Assembly: GCA_937944055.1 (NCBI GenBank)
Contig: CALDZJ010000049.1
Span: 1-34,795, forward strand
Direction of reading: 5' to 3'
Source: an uncultured Verrucomicrobiales bacterium
GTDB lineage: Bacteria > Verrucomicrobiota > Verrucomicrobiia > Verrucomicrobiales > Akkermansiaceae
Length of the DNA stretch: 34,795 bases
Notes under the pieces: model-generated
Database searches by the model: none
Told to the model about the DNA's origin: nothing
The model's input: only the letters and a program-made list of their open reading frames with translations
Position numbers and translations under genes: made by a program
In this document: piece after piece, positions 34,291 through 34,795 of the stretch
Layout: each line of letters opens with the position of its first letter
How positions within the stretch are numbered: position 1 is the first letter of the stretch

Positions 34291-34795
34291 ATGAAACTTA
34301 CTAAAACAATCCTACTGTCAGCCCTTAGCGCCTTCGCCTTCCTCGCCACTTCATGTGACAAAGCGAAAGAGACCGTCGAGAAGGCAGGTGACACTGTCAA
34401 AGAAGGCGCCGCTGCTGCCGGTGATAAAATGAAAGAAGGCGCTGCCGCTGCTGGTGATGCTGTCAAAGACGGCGCTGCCGCCGCTGGTGACAAAATGAAA
34501 GAAGGAGTCGCCGCTGCCGGTGATGCCGTCAAGGAGACCGCTGCCGCCGCTGGTGACAAGATGAAAGAAGGAGTCGCCGCTGCCGGAGATGCCGTCAAGG
34601 ACACCGCCGCCGCCGCTGGTGACAAGATGAAAGAAGGAGTCGCCGCTGCCGGAGATGCCGTCAAGGACACTGCCGCCGCCGCTGGTGACAAGATGAAAGA
34701 AGGAGTCGCCGCTGCCGGAGATGCCGTCAAGGACACTGCCGCCGCCGCTGGTGACAAAATGAAAGAAGGTGCCGCCGCTGCTGGTGATGCCGTCA
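34291..34795 (+). CDS. Lipoprotein built of LEA-like 11-residue repeats (partial, runs off the window)
   Basis: The frame opens at ATG 34291 and runs past the window end with at least 168 codons. The signal MKLTKTILLSALSAFAFLATSC gives a lipobox Cys at residue 22. The rest is a regular repeat of two 11-residue units, AAAAGDKMKEG and VAAAGDAVKDT. The Ala, charged and small residue spacing is like group 3 LEA proteins and YtxH-type stress proteins. Such repeats fold as amphipathic helices that may protect membranes or proteins during drying or freezing. It lies 124 bases after the kinase. The true length and end are unknown. Function is inferred from repeat type only. Confidence 0.8.
   Translation, partial: MKLTKTILLSALSAFAFLATSCDKAKETVEKAGDTVKEGAAAAGDKMKEGAAAAGDAVKDGAAAAGDKMKEGVAAAGDAVKETAAAAGDKMKEGVAAAGDAVKDTAAAAGDKMKEGVAAAGDAVKDTAAAAGDKMKEGVAAAGDAVKDTAAAAGDKMKEGAAAAGDAV
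34378..34795 (+). repeat. 66-bp tandem DNA repeats encoding the 22-residue units
   Basis: A diverged 63-base first unit (34378-34440) is followed by 66-base units starting at 34441, 34507, 34573, 34639, 34705 and 34771 (cut by the window). The units at 34573, 34639 and 34705 differ from each other at only one to a few bases. This indicates recent duplication and likely copy-number change. Confidence 0.92.

Noticed and set aside
34260-34757. Minus-strand frame with repeated SPAAAAVSLTASPAAATPS units
   Set aside because: It is the reverse reading of the 66-bp repeats. The plus strand has a signal peptide, lipobox and sensible helical repeats.
34378-34795. Tandem repeat considered as a CRISPR array
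   Set aside because: Units are contiguous and coding, with no unique spacers and no cas genes nearby.

Overview
The window looks like a bacterial chromosome segment, most probably from the phylum Verrucomicrobiota. No rRNA gene is present, so this rests on indirect signs. There are two large membrane-anchored Ser/Thr kinases, one with C-type-lectin-like sensor domains. A secreted protein carries the C-terminal module common in that phylum. GTG and TTG starts are frequent and Shine-Dalgarno signals weak. Diverged matches to the Verrucomicrobia LexA motif lie in front of recA. Coding is dense: about 34 genes, many overlapping their neighbours by 1-19 bases, and no gene-free stretch reaches 300 bases.

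Layout. 1-3.0 kb: minus-strand operon manC, a 51-aa membrane protein, ruvX, truA and a membrane protein cut by the window edge. 3.1-5.3 kb: small membrane protein, dTDP-glucose 4,6-dehydratase and an SH3-like lipoprotein. 5.3-9.8 kb: TerC-type membrane protein, nagA and pgsA, then an M48 metalloprotease lipoprotein and lipA. 9.8-13.4 kb: secreted protein of unknown function, DUF445 membrane protein and recA. 13.4-16.2 kb: pheS, an unknown membrane protein bracketed by a direct repeat, rplT and rpmI, all minus strand. This is the classical rpmI-rplT-pheS cluster, here interrupted and lacking infC and pheT at the usual places. 16.4-20.7 kb: asnS, an AAA ATPase with a DUF234 nuclease-like tail preceded by a palindromic 15-bp tandem array, and an NhaC-type antiporter. 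20.8-25.1 kb: Ser/Thr kinase with HEAT-like repeats, sugar-phosphate isomerase-like protein and PPP-type phosphatase. 25.1-30.2 kb: GYF-type membrane protein, lpdA, RluA-type pseudouridine synthase, acyltransferase and folE. 30.2-34.8 kb: rhomboid protease, truncated haemoglobin, kinase with two lectin-like domains, and the start of a lipoprotein made of 11-residue repeats, cut by the window end.

Most genes are housekeeping: tRNA and rRNA modification, translation, lipoate, folate and NDP-sugar metabolism, and DNA repair. The less ordinary material is the envelope signalling set (two kinases, one phosphatase), the ATPase-nuclease gene with its palindromic array, the repeat-bracketed gene inside the ribosomal-protein/pheS cluster, and the repeat lipoprotein. 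No complete new multi-gene system could be shown; these four are the best candidates for follow-up. A strand-composition switch, with G and C exchanging dominance at about 13.4 kb and again at about 24-26 kb regardless of gene direction, suggests past inversions.
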